From NCBI RefSeq assembly GCF_017814975.1, contig NZ_JAGIQA010000039.1, positions 1-47,255 of the forward strand: 47,255 nt of DNA, given 5' to 3'. This document shows positions 1 to 8,257 of the stretch, one piece after another (within the stretch, counting starts at the first letter, position 1; every line of letters starts with the position of its first letter). The position numbers were made by a program, and so were the translations under genes. A model generated the notes under the pieces. The model was given only the letters and a program-made list of their open reading frames with translations, was not told the origin of the DNA and did not search any database. The DNA comes from Cupriavidus consociatus (GTDB lineage Bacteria > Pseudomonadota > Gammaproteobacteria > Burkholderiales > Burkholderiaceae).

Positions 1-476
1 CCGAGCAGTTGATCTTTCCACTTGTACAGCATCGGTCTGCTTACTCCAACCTTTTTCGCTACATCCTGCGCGGAGCCTTGGCGGGCGCAAAGGTCTGTGA
101 CCGCCTGCCGCTTCTGATCGGGTGCAAACGGTGCACTGGTGTTCGTGCTCGTGACCATGCGGCGCGAGCCAGGGCGCAGCTCCTCAATCCAGCAGCGAAG
201 CAGTTGGCTACTCGGATACCCGAGGGCTCTGCGGGTGACAGTCAGAGAACAGCCATGGTCAAAGTAGTGATCCACCGCCGCGCGCTTTTGCTCCAGCGTG
301 TATCGCTGCCTCGGAAGGCGGCGCTTGGGCAAGTCTCCCAATTTCTGGTAGGTCTCGACCCACCGCTTCAGGTTCTTACCTGATGGATAACCCAGCTCAC
401 GAACTACCGTTGCCGTCTTCCCGCCGTACTTAAAATATAACTTGACCGCCCTGATGCGATCCTCGTACGAAAACAT
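1..476 (-). CDS. IS3-family transposase OrfA, helix-turn-helix part (cut by window edge)
   Basis: Reading the minus strand from an ATG at 476 gives an open frame of about 158 codons that runs off the left edge. It starts MFSYEDRIRAVKLYFKYGG and contains two successive helix-turn-helix-like repeats, each with an LGYPS motif, then a third one (QGSAQDVAKKVGVSRPML) followed by a YKWKDQLLG segment. This arrangement is typical of the long N-terminal OrfA proteins of IS3-family elements, which bind the element ends; the DDE catalytic part would be encoded further left, outside the window. AGGTAGGT just upstream of the ATG can serve as ribosome binding site. The frame is intact in the visible part. 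The family is confident; the exact IS name is not determined. Confidence 0.85.
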   Translation of the reverse strand, partial: MFSYEDRIRAVKLYFKYGGKTATVVRELGYPSGKNLKRWVETYQKLGDLPKRRLPRQRYTLEQKRAAVDHYFDHGCSLTVTRRALGYPSSQLLRCWIEELRPGSRRMVTSTNTSAPFAPDQKRQAVTDLCARQGSAQDVAKKVGVSRPMLYKWKDQLL

Positions 477-511
477 GACCTACCTCCAAGTAGTCCAAAT
501 TTTCGTCCGCA

Positions 512-545
512 CCCCCCGACCGGACATTTCAACTTTGCCTGGACA
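512..545 (-). repeat. Putative IS terminal inverted repeat (outer end of the IS3-family element)
   Basis: Read on the minus strand, this begins TGTCCAGGCAAAGTTG and runs into GTCCGGTCGGGGGG, 36 bases before the transposase start. IS3-family ends usually start with TG. A copy with one mismatch in 34 bases lies at 26171-26204 in the same orientation, which supports a mobile-element end. The partner end and target duplication lie outside the window. Confidence 0.7.
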
Positions 546-1624
546 GACAAGTTTCGCCCCCTACGGGCGTTATGTTAAGTCCCTCTCTGATACGACGTGT
601 CCGGGTTAGCAGCCCTTCTGGCCTTCTTGGTGGGCCCATTCAAGTCCCCATACTGGTCTGGCATACGTAGGTGCTGTCCGCGGGGATGAGCCCACCTTCA
701 GCGAAGCCGTAGCGCAGTTCTGCAGTACGTCTACCCGTCATGGCCATCCTGCTGGACTGGCTCCTCTAAAGCTTCGACAGCGCCCAACAGCGCCTTAGGG
801 GCACTGGGCATGGCTGGAGCTCTGTGTTTCGTCAAGAGCGATTGATAGCAGGCACCTAGCTTGACTTCGACACCGTGCTCGCCGCGCATTCGAGATCGGT
901 CCGAATCAAGCTGGCAGAAGGTGCTGCGTCTCAGCAAAGTAACCCGTCGAAACTGTTGTGCTCTAGGACGCCCAAGTCTGTGCGCAGACGCTGAGACCGG
1001 CTGCAACACATGCAACACAACATGCGCTCCCGCGACGCGCCGACGAATGTACCTCCCAGTTCGTGACCGTTGAGTTTGTCCACTCGCGGCCATTCTTCCA
1101 CAGACGCAAAGGTGAATTGCCACACGTGCATTTTTCAGGCTTCGTGACATCCATACACTGCCCCAAATTGAGGCCGCTTTACGTCAGATATCAAAACGAC
1201 CTGGAAACAACAAGACACGCGATAGGTTGAAACGGAGGAATTCGAGAACCAGTTTGAGAGTGGTCACCATGTGCCCACTGTCCGCCTATGCGTCGACGCT
1301 GCAAAGGCGGACTTGGCAGGCCTAGCCACGGACTAGGCATATGTCATGGGCATCCTTTACATCCACCGCCTTGCTTCAGACCACGCCGCTGCGATTTGCT
1401 ACGCAGTCTCGGGGAAGTACCTGTGTTGCAGGGTTCTAAAGCTGCCTAAACAGCATCTGAAAAGATTCCCGGCCACTGATGTTGGGTCGGAGAGCTATTG
1501 CGTCGATCTTTATGATTCATCTCGCAACCGCTTCATGGTGTGAAGCCAGAAAGTGTTGCGCTGACCATAGGGTGCCGCGATTTTCAATTAACAAAACATC
1601 ACAGATACATTGGAGGAGAAAAAA
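546..1624. other. Long stretch without a supportable gene
   Basis: About 1.1 kb between the IS end and the porin. Overlapping short open frames around 731-1166 (minus) and 1346-1543 (plus) have no recognisable domain and look like chance frames or decayed mobile DNA. The last 60 bases hold the leader of the porin gene with a clear ribosome binding site. Confidence 0.5.
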
Positions 1625-2704
1625 ATGATTGCCAAGAGGAACAACAAGGTCCTGAGCGCTGTAGTCACCCTAATCTCGTTGGCTGCAGTGGGTGAGGCCT
1701 ATGCGCAAAACAGCGTCACGCTTTACGGTCGCCTGGTCGGGGGTGTTGGCTACCTCAACAAGATTGCCCAACCTGGCGGAGACACGGCAGACACCTTTCG
1801 CTATGCGCCAAACTGGGGGACAAGCTGGTGGGGGCTGCGCGCACAGGAAGATCTCGGCGGAGGACTAAGCGCGGTAATGAACCTGGAGAGCGGCTTCTCG
1901 ACAGATGCTGGCTCAACGGGCACCAGCCTCTTCAACCGCTATGCGTATGTTGGCGTCGCCAGCAAGACCTTCGGCGCACTGTGGCTCGGCCGAGCGATGG
2001 GGCTGCCGGACAGCGAGATTTCCGCACTCGACCCGATGGGGTACCAAAATACCAGTCTGGCGACCTTGGCAAATGGTCGAATTTGGGGGTCGCGAGCGAA
2101 CACCGTTACTTATAACTCGCCGAGCTGGGGCGGATTTTCGTTCCGTGGCCAGTTCGGCCTTAACGGTACGGCCGGCCAGTTCAACTCTGGCAAGCAAATT
2201 GGCGGCAGTGTCAGCTATCAGAATGGGCCCCTCGTGGTGAAGGGAGTCTACGAGGAAATCCGTGACGCTGACGGTGGATTCAATAGCCTTTATACCGCTT
2301 CCCGACTGTATGCGACGGGCGTTGTCTATCAAGTAGGCGACGTGAAGATGTATGGAGGTTATGCATTGACCCGCTCCGGCGGCAACACCGTAGCGACGGC
2401 CGATAACCCTACCGCTGCCAACAAGCAGGAGCTTTACTGGCTTGGCGCCAACTATCAAGCCACACCAGCCCTGCAGCTCATCGGCGGCGTCTACCGGGCA
2501 AACCGAAACAATAGTGGTGGCAACGGAACCTTGCTGGCGGTTGGTGCGAACTACTACTTCTCCAAGCGGACCATGTTTTATGCGACTGTCGGTCACGTCA
2601 TGAACGGCGGAAATGCGGCATTCACCTCGGAGGCGGGCGATAACAGGCCGCTTCAGGGTTCCGCCCAACAAGGCGTTTACACCGGCATGGTGCATTGGTT
2701 CTGA
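1625..2704 (+). CDS. Gram-negative general porin (OmpC/Omp32 type)
   Basis: 359-residue outer-membrane porin that lets small hydrophilic solutes into the periplasm. It has an N-terminal signal peptide (residues 1-28, ending AVGEAYA) directly followed by QNSVTLYGRLVGGVGYL, the classic first strand of Burkholderiales trimeric porins. Alternating beta-strand sequence follows throughout, with the loop-3-like region near SALDPMGYQNTSLAT, and the protein ends with the terminal aromatic HWF expected for BAM-dependent insertion. The ATG at 1625 follows GGAGGAG at a good distance; a TTG at 1610 in frame is an unlikely alternative. It is followed on the same strand by a BKACE gene. Its position suggests uptake of the substrate handled by the downstream ABC transporter, which is inference. 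Confidence 0.92.
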   Translation: MIAKRNNKVLSAVVTLISLAAVGEAYAQNSVTLYGRLVGGVGYLNKIAQPGGDTADTFRYAPNWGTSWWGLRAQEDLGGGLSAVMNLESGFSTDAGSTGTSLFNRYAYVGVASKTFGALWLGRAMGLPDSEISALDPMGYQNTSLATLANGRIWGSRANTVTYNSPSWGGFSFRGQFGLNGTAGQFNSGKQIGGSVSYQNGPLVVKGVYEEIRDADGGFNSLYTASRLYATGVVYQVGDVKMYGGYALTRSGGNTVATADNPTAANKQELYWLGANYQATPALQLIGGVYRANRNNSGGNGTLLAVGANYYFSKRTMFYATVGHVMNGGNAAFTSEAGDNRPLQGSAQQGVYTGMVHWF

Positions 2705-2727
2705 ACTTAATGCGGAATCGATAAACG

Positions 2728-2754
2728 GCGGCGAGTGCGGAACGTACTCGCCGC
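2728..2754 (+). other. Intercistronic RNA hairpin after the porin gene
   Basis: GCGGCGAGT and ACTCGCCGC form a perfect 9-bp stem with a 9-base loop, 24 bases after the porin stop. No U-tract follows, so it is more likely a 3'-end stabilising or attenuating hairpin between porin and the BKACE gene than a full terminator. Confidence 0.6.
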
Positions 2755-2854
2755 TGGTCCTTGAAACATCGCAAGCATTTGACCGCGTCGACCACAGTCG
2801 CGACGTTAGGGCGATTCTAGACCTCCATTCGTATAACTCTATCGGAGTCAAATA

Positions 2855-3685
2855 GTGAAAAACCCTTGCATTATCTCGGTTGCAATTACGGGCTCTTTGC
2901 CTCGAAAGAAGGACAACGCCGCCGTACCAATCTCAATTAGCGAGCAGGTTGAGTCCACTCAGGCGGCTTTCGAAGCAGGCGCCTCGCTCGTTCACTTGCA
3001 TGTGCGCAATGACGACGAGACACCGACGTCCGACCCTGAGCGATTCGCACGGGTTCTTGAGGGCATCCGCAAGCATGCCCCAGGAATCATCACGCAGGTC
3101 TCAACCGGCGGACGCTCAGGCGCGGGCCAGGAACGCGGAGGCATGTTGTCCCTGCGTCCGGACATGGCCTCACTTGCCACCGGCTCGGTGAATTTTCCGA
3201 CGCGCGTCTATGACAACCCTCCTGACCTGGTTGAGTGGCTCGCAGGCGAGATGAAAACCTATGGAATCAAGCCCGAGGTTGAAGCATTCGATTTGTCGAT
3301 GGTCTTCCAGGCGGCGGCTCTCCAGAAGGCCGGCAAAATCGATGGAGCCCTGCATGTCCAGTTTGTAATGGGCATCAAGAACGCTATGCCGACTGACCGC
3401 GAAGTCCTTGAGTTTTACGTACGGACGCTTCACCGACTGTCGCCCAATGCGACTTGGACTGGCGCTGGTATAGGTCGAGACCAAATCACCATGGCTCGCT
3501 GGTCTCTCGAACTCGGCGGTCACTGCCGCACCGGTCTTGAAGACAATGTGAGACTCGACAAGCATACCCTAGCTCCATCAAACGCTGCCTTGGTAAGCCA
3601 GGTCGCCCGGCTATGCGCCGAGTATGAGCGCCCAGTCGCAACCGTGACGCAAGCTCGGGCCATGCTAGGTTTGGGACAGCCGTAA
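2855..3685 (+). CDS. Beta-keto acid cleavage enzyme (BKACE, DUF849)
   Basis: 276-residue TIM-barrel enzyme of the BKACE family (3-keto-5-aminohexanoate cleavage enzyme, Kce-like). Known members use Zn2+ to split a beta-keto acid with acetyl-CoA, giving acetoacetate plus the CoA thioester of the rest. Visible family marks are the zinc-binding HLHVR motif at residues 48-52, the STGG loop near 84-87, and the C-terminal GHCRTGLEDN segment near 224-233 holding the conserved catalytic-region Glu. The start is a GTG at 2855 preceded by CGGAG; length matches the family. It lies between the porin and the sugar-catabolic genes. The substrate cannot be read from sequence; 3-oxoadipate, made by the downstream maleylacetate reductase, is an attractive candidate (inference). 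Confidence 0.88.
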   Translation: MKNPCIISVAITGSLPRKKDNAAVPISISEQVESTQAAFEAGASLVHLHVRNDDETPTSDPERFARVLEGIRKHAPGIITQVSTGGRSGAGQERGGMLSLRPDMASLATGSVNFPTRVYDNPPDLVEWLAGEMKTYGIKPEVEAFDLSMVFQAAALQKAGKIDGALHVQFVMGIKNAMPTDREVLEFYVRTLHRLSPNATWTGAGIGRDQITMARWSLELGGHCRTGLEDNVRLDKHTLAPSNAALVSQVARLCAEYERPVATVTQARAMLGLGQP

Positions 3686-3724
3686 GCGGTCAGAAGGAAG
3701 TCTCCTCGAAGATTGCTTCTGTCG

Positions 3725-3765
3725 GCCGGCGCCCTCAGCACGATTGCGAGCGTCGGCATTTTTTT
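3725..3765 (+). terminator. Rho-independent terminator after the BKACE gene
   Basis: GCCGGC at 3725-3730 pairs, with one G-U, to GTCGGC at 3752-3757, followed by A and a run of seven T. It would end plus-strand transcription of the porin-BKACE pair. Confidence 0.6.
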
Positions 3766-3998
3766 AAAGTGAGTGCCGCAGAAGCGCTGTGTGGCGTGCG
3801 TCCCTGTAGCGCTATCCAAATCATGGCAGCAGCACTGCGCGGTGAGGGCTTATGACCGGCTTCAGTCAGCGACTTCGGAGGCGTTGTCTCCTCCATCAAG
3901 ATAGAGGTCCGGCCCGGCGCTCACACCACCGTGCGGTTTGGCGTCATTCGATATAAATACCCTTCGCAACGCCGAGAGCCCCCTCGCCTTACAGTCCA

Positions 3999-4298
3999 TT
4001 ATCTTCGCATGAGCAAGGGAGAAAGGAGCCGAACCTCCTTGTGGGTGACAAAACCGTTTGTTGCTTCGTCATACACCGCTCGGTATGGCTTGTTCGGTTG
4101 CTCGCTTAGCCATTCGTCTTGGGTGCCGTTCCATACCTCAAACAATACTAATTTGTCTTCCGCTGATGGGTCCTCGCAGAGCACCGCGCTAACGAAGGTT
4201 GGCTCTTTGGCCATCGCCTTGATAAGCTCAGAAAGGCGGAAAACAAATTGGCCTTTGGTCAAAGGAACGAGTTCAAAACGTACATAGAGAGACAGCAT
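3999..4298 (-). CDS. Small antibiotic-biosynthesis-monooxygenase (ABM)/YgiN-like protein
   Basis: 99-residue protein with the beta-alpha-beta-beta pattern of the dimeric alpha+beta barrel ABM fold: an N-terminal strand (LYVRFELVPL), a helix around a conserved-type LSELIKAMAKEP segment, then VLCEDPSAEDKLVLFEVWNGTQDEWLSEQPNKPY. YgiN-like relatives act as quinol monooxygenases without cofactor or as small heme or ligand-binding proteins. It lies downstream of, and on the same strand as, the TIM-barrel isomerase but is separated from it by a terminator-like hairpin. In this cluster a quinol-oxidising role near hydroxyquinol chemistry is plausible but unproven. Confidence 0.7.
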   Translation of the reverse strand: MLSLYVRFELVPLTKGQFVFRLSELIKAMAKEPTFVSAVLCEDPSAEDKLVLFEVWNGTQDEWLSEQPNKPYRAVYDEATNGFVTHKEVRLLSPLLMRR

Positions 4299-4374
4299 TT
4301 GGTTTGTCCCATTGAGAAATTATCGCCCTGGGTGAAGTGTGTGAATGCGGCGCCCGACGCGGCTGAGTCGCAAA

Positions 4375-4408
4375 TGAAGAAAAGGCCGCGGAGATTTCTT
4401 CGCGGCCC
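4375..4408 (-). terminator. Terminator downstream of the sugar isomerase gene
   Basis: GGCCGCG at 4384-4390 and CGCGGCC at 4401-4407 form a 7-bp GC-rich stem with a 10-base loop. On the minus strand it is followed by TTTTCTTC. It lies 29 bases after the isomerase stop and before the ABM-like gene. Confidence 0.6.
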
Positions 4409-4436
4409 ATCTTTATTACTAATTAGTTCTCACCAA

Positions 4437-5294
4437 TCAGTTTTCGAACTGACGAATCGTTGCGTTATATGCACGCGCCGCCATTTCTTCTAGCGGGAGC
4501 TTGCGCTCAACCTCCGACAGGATTTCGACGCCCCACGGACCATCGAACCCCGTCGCCTGAACGGCCTTGATGAAACCCTTCACGTCCAAGACACCTTCGC
4601 CTGGCAGGCGGCGCTTGTGAATCGTGTCCATCCAAAGGGGCTCCACGGCATAGCGGTCGGCGTCATCAAGTTCGATACCTTTGATAAAGCCAGGCTTGAT
4701 GTTGGCGATTTCATTGAAGTCGACGTTGCCGCGCGACAGGTGCCAGACGTCCAATAATAGACCAGCATTGGCTTTATTTGCGCCTTCAACAATGGCGCGA
4801 CCGGTCTCGATGGTTCGGACATTGCTGAATGGCATGATTTCGAGCATGACTTGGGTGCCGCGCTTCTCAGCATCCTCGGCCAGCTTGCCGAACTCGTTCA
4901 CCATCAGTGCCACATCGGCCGTGTCTTCTCCGATGCCCGGCCCCACTTTGACGATGCGCGCATGAAGCTCCTCGGCGGCCTTGAGATAGTAGTGGCACAT
5001 GCTGTCTGACGTACGACGGCGCTCGCCGGTGTGATACCAATCCACGAGGAATTCGAACTCGACATGCTTAATGCCGTTTGCTTCAAGGATGTGGCGCATC
5101 TCGGCAAAGCCGATTTTGTCCGCCGTGGCCCAGATATCCGAATGGATTAGGCCAATTCCGGCCCAACCGGCCTTCGCAGCCGCCTCTACGCGGCATCGGA
5201 AGCTAAATGGGCTGATTTCAGTCGGCCCAAACGGATAAACGTCCCCAGCCAGCGTGAAATACGCCGCCACCAGTTCGATATTGGATTTTGACAT
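4437..5294 (-). CDS. Sugar phosphate isomerase/epimerase-like TIM-barrel protein (IolE/AP-endonuclease-2 superfamily)
   Basis: 285-residue TIM barrel of the xylose-isomerase-like/AP endonuclease 2 superfamily. Family members are divalent-metal enzymes that isomerise, epimerise or dehydrate sugars and cyclitols (e.g. IolE, 2-keto-inositol dehydratase) or cleave keto-glycosides. Candidate metal ligands sit at the ends of strands: Glu in LEIMPFSN, Asp and His in LLDVWHLSRG, and Glu in GVEILSE near the C-terminus; an active-site-like HIEFEFL equivalent (HVEFEFLVDWYH) lies in the N-terminal half. The ATG at 5294 is preceded by AGGTAA. It is divergent from the ABC-transporter binding-protein gene, sharing its roughly 300-bp intergenic region, which fits joint regulation. 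The exact reaction is not readable from sequence. Confidence 0.8.
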   Translation of the reverse strand: MSKSNIELVAAYFTLAGDVYPFGPTEISPFSFRCRVEAAAKAGWAGIGLIHSDIWATADKIGFAEMRHILEANGIKHVEFEFLVDWYHTGERRRTSDSMCHYYLKAAEELHARIVKVGPGIGEDTADVALMVNEFGKLAEDAEKRGTQVMLEIMPFSNVRTIETGRAIVEGANKANAGLLLDVWHLSRGNVDFNEIANIKPGFIKGIELDDADRYAVEPLWMDTIHKRRLPGEGVLDVKGFIKAVQATGFDGPWGVEILSEVERKLPLEEMAARAYNATIRQFEN

Positions 5295-5597
5295 TTCGGG
5301 TTACCTGTATAGAGAAAACAAATGCCGACTTGGCAACCTTGCGCCGGTCGGGCCACCCCTCACTGTCACTTAATGGACCACACGAGGCAGCGGAGCGGGC
5401 CCGCTTAGAACGTTGTCTATTGGCGGGCAGCGTCGATTCGATTGTATTGGAGGCTGTCCCGAAGATTTTTGCTCGTCATGTAAAAATCTTTTCGCTTCAC
5501 CGCATTTTTCTCCAAAGAGTCAAGGCTTAACTTAGCCGCAACACCTCAAGAACCGACGACCTTCGTTCCGGAGAGCCGTCTAGCCAGGAGACTCAAA
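5295..5597. promoter_or_regulatory. Divergent intergenic region between isomerase and binding-protein genes
   Basis: About 300 bases between two divergent genes, so promoters in both directions are expected here. The AT-richer part at about 5450-5530 (GTAAAAATCTTTTCGC) is the likeliest plus-strand promoter area, and CCAGGAG at 5584-5590 is the ribosome binding site of the binding-protein gene. No operator palindrome stands out. Confidence 0.4.
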
Positions 5598-6563
5598 GTG
5601 AAGTGCCTCAAGCCCACCATTTCGTGTATTGCTATCGCCACTCTTGCTGGCACGCTGAGCATTGCATCTCATGCTGCAGACAAGCCCCGCGTCACGCTCC
5701 TAATGCCGACTCAAAGCGTGGAGTATTGGGCACTTTACATTAAGGGGTTCCAAAAGGAGGCCCAGACGCAGGGCCTGAATCTTGACGTGAAGGTCACAAA
5801 CTACGATGCGAACGAACAGGCCACCCAAGTCGAGCAAGCACTCGCCCAGAAGCCCGACGTGATTGTTCTCGTGCCGACCGACTCCAGCGCAATGGTTCCG
5901 TCGATTCGAAAGATCAATCAAGCGAAAATTCCGCTCGTGATTTCGAACTCGATGCCGGACGAAAAGTACGCGCGTTACTGGAAGGCATTCACTGGACCCA
6001 ATGACATCAGCAACGGCGAGGCGGCAGCCAAGGCGATGATTCAGGGCTTCAAGGAAAAGGGCTACGGCTTGACCGGAAAAGTTGTGGTCATCAATGGGCC
6101 AATGGGCACTCCGCCGCAAGTTCAGCGGTACCAAGGGTTCGTGAAAGAGCTGAAAAAAAGTGCTCCCGGAATCCAGGTGGTGGGCGCCATGCCTGGTGAC
6201 TGGGACGCAGTTAAAGCTGGAGCCGCAGCATCCGCGCTCTTTACCCAGCACAAGGACGTGAAAGGCGTCTACACGCAGAATGATGCACAGCTACGCGGCA
6301 CGGTTACGGCGGCAGAGCGCCTTGGGCTGGACCCGTCGAAGCTCGTGCTTGTTGGCCATGGCTGCGATGCGTCTGGCGTAGAACTGGTTTCGGCAGGCAA
6401 GGCCTACGCAACCGTGAATCAATCCCCGTTCGACGATGGCGCCTATGCTGCAGCGGCCGCTAAGACACTCGCCAGCGGTGGAACGCCGAAGGCGGTTCAA
6501 TATCTGCCTAATCCCATTGCGACAAAGGGTAACGTGAAGGTTTGCTACTCCCAGCAGAAGTAA
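5598..6563 (+). CDS. Sugar ABC transporter periplasmic binding protein (RbsB-like, PBP class I)
   Basis: 321-residue secreted substrate-binding protein of the ribose/xylose/inositol class. A signal peptide spans about residues 1-28 (ending ASHAADK); the mature part begins PRVTLLMPTQSVEYWALYIKGF, the usual first strand and helix of the two-lobed periplasmic-binding fold. LVPTDSSAM, VVINGPMGTPPQVQRYQGF and VLVGHGCDASGVELVSAGKAYATVNQSPF are the matching core segments. The start is GTG at 5598 behind CCAGGAG. A strong intercistronic hairpin follows, then a broken dehydrogenase gene and the ATPase and permease genes, so this is the capture subunit of that importer. The ligand is unknown; a sugar, polyol or cyclitol is expected from the family. 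Confidence 0.9.
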   Translation: MKCLKPTISCIAIATLAGTLSIASHAADKPRVTLLMPTQSVEYWALYIKGFQKEAQTQGLNLDVKVTNYDANEQATQVEQALAQKPDVIVLVPTDSSAMVPSIRKINQAKIPLVISNSMPDEKYARYWKAFTGPNDISNGEAAAKAMIQGFKEKGYGLTGKVVVINGPMGTPPQVQRYQGFVKELKKSAPGIQVVGAMPGDWDAVKAGAAASALFTQHKDVKGVYTQNDAQLRGTVTAAERLGLDPSKLVLVGHGCDASGVELVSAGKAYATVNQSPFDDGAYAAAAAKTLASGGTPKAVQYLPNPIATKGNVKVCYSQQK

Positions 6564-6623
6564 GAGCAGACGCACGCCGATGGCTAACTGGCATTAGCCA
6601 CATGTTTTCCGAATAGAGCATTC

Positions 6624-6653
6624 ATGCTGCCGCATCTGCGAATGCGGCAGCAT
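6624..6653 (+). terminator. Strong intercistronic hairpin after the binding-protein gene
   Basis: ATGCTGCCGCAT at 6624-6635 and ATGCGGCAGCAT at 6642-6653 form a perfect 12-bp stem with a 6-base loop, followed by CTCTTT. Such partial terminators or stabilisers commonly keep binding-protein mRNA more abundant than the downstream transporter genes. Confidence 0.7.
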
Positions 6654-6661
6654 CTCTTTGG

Positions 6662-7792
6662 GTGGAAGGGATGAGACGCGATATAGGTGTTGCGGTAATT
6701 GGAACCGGCTTTATGGGAAAGGCACATGCGCTCGCTTACCGCGTAGTGGCAAACGCCTTTCCTGACACGCTACAGCCTCGGCTCGTAGCGGTCGCTGACG
6801 TCAGCGAGCAAGAGGCGCACAAGGCGCAAGAACAGTTTGGATTCGAGCGTGCCACCACTGACTGGCGTACGCTCCTTGGGGACCGCTCCATCGAAGTCGT
6901 GTCCATCACCACCCCCTGTAGTCTGCACAGGGAGATGGCATTGGCTGCCATTGCAGCAGGGAAGCACGTTCACTGCGAGAAGCCCATCGCTCCGTCAGCC
7001 GGAGACGCCCAGGCGATGATGGAGGCAGCGGAAGCCGCTGGAGTCATCACACAGGTAGGGTACAACTACATCAAGAACCCCATCCTTGAGCTGGCCCGTC
7101 AGATGATTGCTGACGGTGAGCTTGGTGAAATCACCAGCTTCCGCGGCGTGCACGCCGAAGACTACATGGCAGACCCCACCATCCCATACAGCTGGAGGGT
7201 CTCGCCGGAAAACGGTGCAGGCGCACTTGCCGAAATCGGCAACCACATTGTCGGCTTGTCACGTTTCCTGCTTGGTCCCATTACGCAGGTCGACGCACAA
7301 CTCGAAACTGTGAATCGGATGCGCCCGATCGCTCAGGGCTCGACCGAACATCGTGAAAGTATTGGTCGATGATATCGCGAGGATGATTGTCAATTTCGAG
7401 CGTGGCTGCTCCGGTTCGATTGAGGCAAACTGGGTCGCCACGGGGCGAAAGATGCAGCTCGAATTCGAGGTGTACGGAACCAAGGGAGCTCTGCACTTCT
7501 CGCAAGAGCGCTTCAACGAGTTGCACTACTACCGCGCTGGTACCGACCCGAGGACCTCGGGCTTTTCGCGGATTGAAGCGGGTCCGGCTCATCCTCCGTA
7601 TTCCAATTTCACTGTCGCAGGCGGCCACCAACTGGGTTCAATGACCTGAAAACCATCGAAATGGCCGGATTCCTTGACGCCATCGACCGCAACAAGCCGG
7701 CGTCCCCTGACTTCCGAGAGGCTTGGGAAATTCAACGCGTCGTCGATGCGGCAATCCGGTCGTCGTCCGAGATGCGACGAATCGCTCTCTAA
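6662..7792 (+). pseudogene. Gfo/Idh/MocA-family dehydrogenase with two frameshifts
   Basis: Three consecutive reading frames together give one complete NAD(P)-dependent Gfo/Idh/MocA oxidoreductase of about 376 residues. Frame 1 (from 6662 or ATG 6671 to about 7350) holds the Rossmann fold: AVIGTGFMGKAHALAY, the sugar-binding CEKPIAP motif, and GALAEIGNHIVGLSRFLLG with the catalytic-type His. Around 7350 one base appears missing, and the next frame continues VLVDDIARMIVNFERG to AGGHQLG. Near 7636 a second base is missing, and the protein resumes FNDLKTIEMAGFLDAI and ends at 7792. Either the gene is inactivated or the sequence has two single-base deletions. It sits inside the ABC-transporter operon and would oxidise the imported sugar, polyol or cyclitol. 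Confidence 0.8.
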
Positions 7793-7818
7793 CGTCAACA
7801 CAGCGCCGAATAAACTGC

Positions 7819-7845
7819 GCGGGCGTCATGAGACGCCCGTTTGTG
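7819..7845 (+). terminator. Terminator-like hairpin after the dehydrogenase pseudogene
   Basis: GGGCGTC at 7821-7827 and GACGCCC at 7832-7838 form a tight 7-bp stem with a 4-base loop, extended by one C-G pair, followed by GTTTGTGCTT. It is a plausible end of the first transporter transcript. Confidence 0.6.
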
Positions 7846-8257
7846 CTTGATATAGCACCGTAACGGTCCTTGTCGGGCGCGCATTAGCGCCGATAGTTTC
7901 GTCCCCGGTAAATATCAATTCACTGGCGAGCATATCTCTTTACCAGACGAACAAATAATCTTTGAAGTAACCGCGGCGTGGCCACCGAAGAGTCGACTCG
8001 CTTAAGGTCAGGCATCCCTGACCGTCGGGGATGCCGATTCCCTCGCCGCTGTAGCTTCGCTCTCATGTGGGCGTCCCAAGCTCCTCGTCTTCGCGAAGAG
8101 CTTCAGAACGAACTGCAAACGAACGTGCCGCTCGCTCGACTGGTCGCCAACATGAGAAACGCGATAGGACATGCCCAAATTCTCCCACAGTGGTTCGATG
8201 GAGCATGAAGAGCTGGCTGAGTGAACAGCCTCCGATGTTCACTCCAGGAGGAAGACG
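7846..8257. other. Intergenic region upstream of the ABC ATPase gene
   Basis: About 410 bases without a convincing gene. It holds a further 8-bp hairpin (GGCATCCC at 8011-8018 with GGGATGCC at 8028-8035) and an AT-richer segment around 7905-7965 that could carry a promoter. AGGAGG directly before the ATPase ATG at 8258 is a strong ribosome binding site. A short open frame at 7978-8208 shows no domain. Confidence 0.4.

Noticed and set aside
731..1166. Cys-rich minus-strand frames (HVWQFTFASVEEW; CCMCCSR) resembling a zinc-binding transposase remnant
   Set aside because: The Cys spacing fits no zinc motif I know, and neighbouring frames give equally plausible pieces, so no gene is called.
1913..2851. 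A 312-codon minus-strand open frame opposite the porin gene
   Set aside because: It mirrors the porin coding frame, has no domain and no ribosome binding site; the plus-strand porin with signal peptide and terminal HWF is clearly the gene.
8011..8035. Hairpin upstream of the ABC ATPase as a riboswitch
   Set aside because: A single 8-bp stem without a conserved core or second structure; not enough for any riboswitch class.
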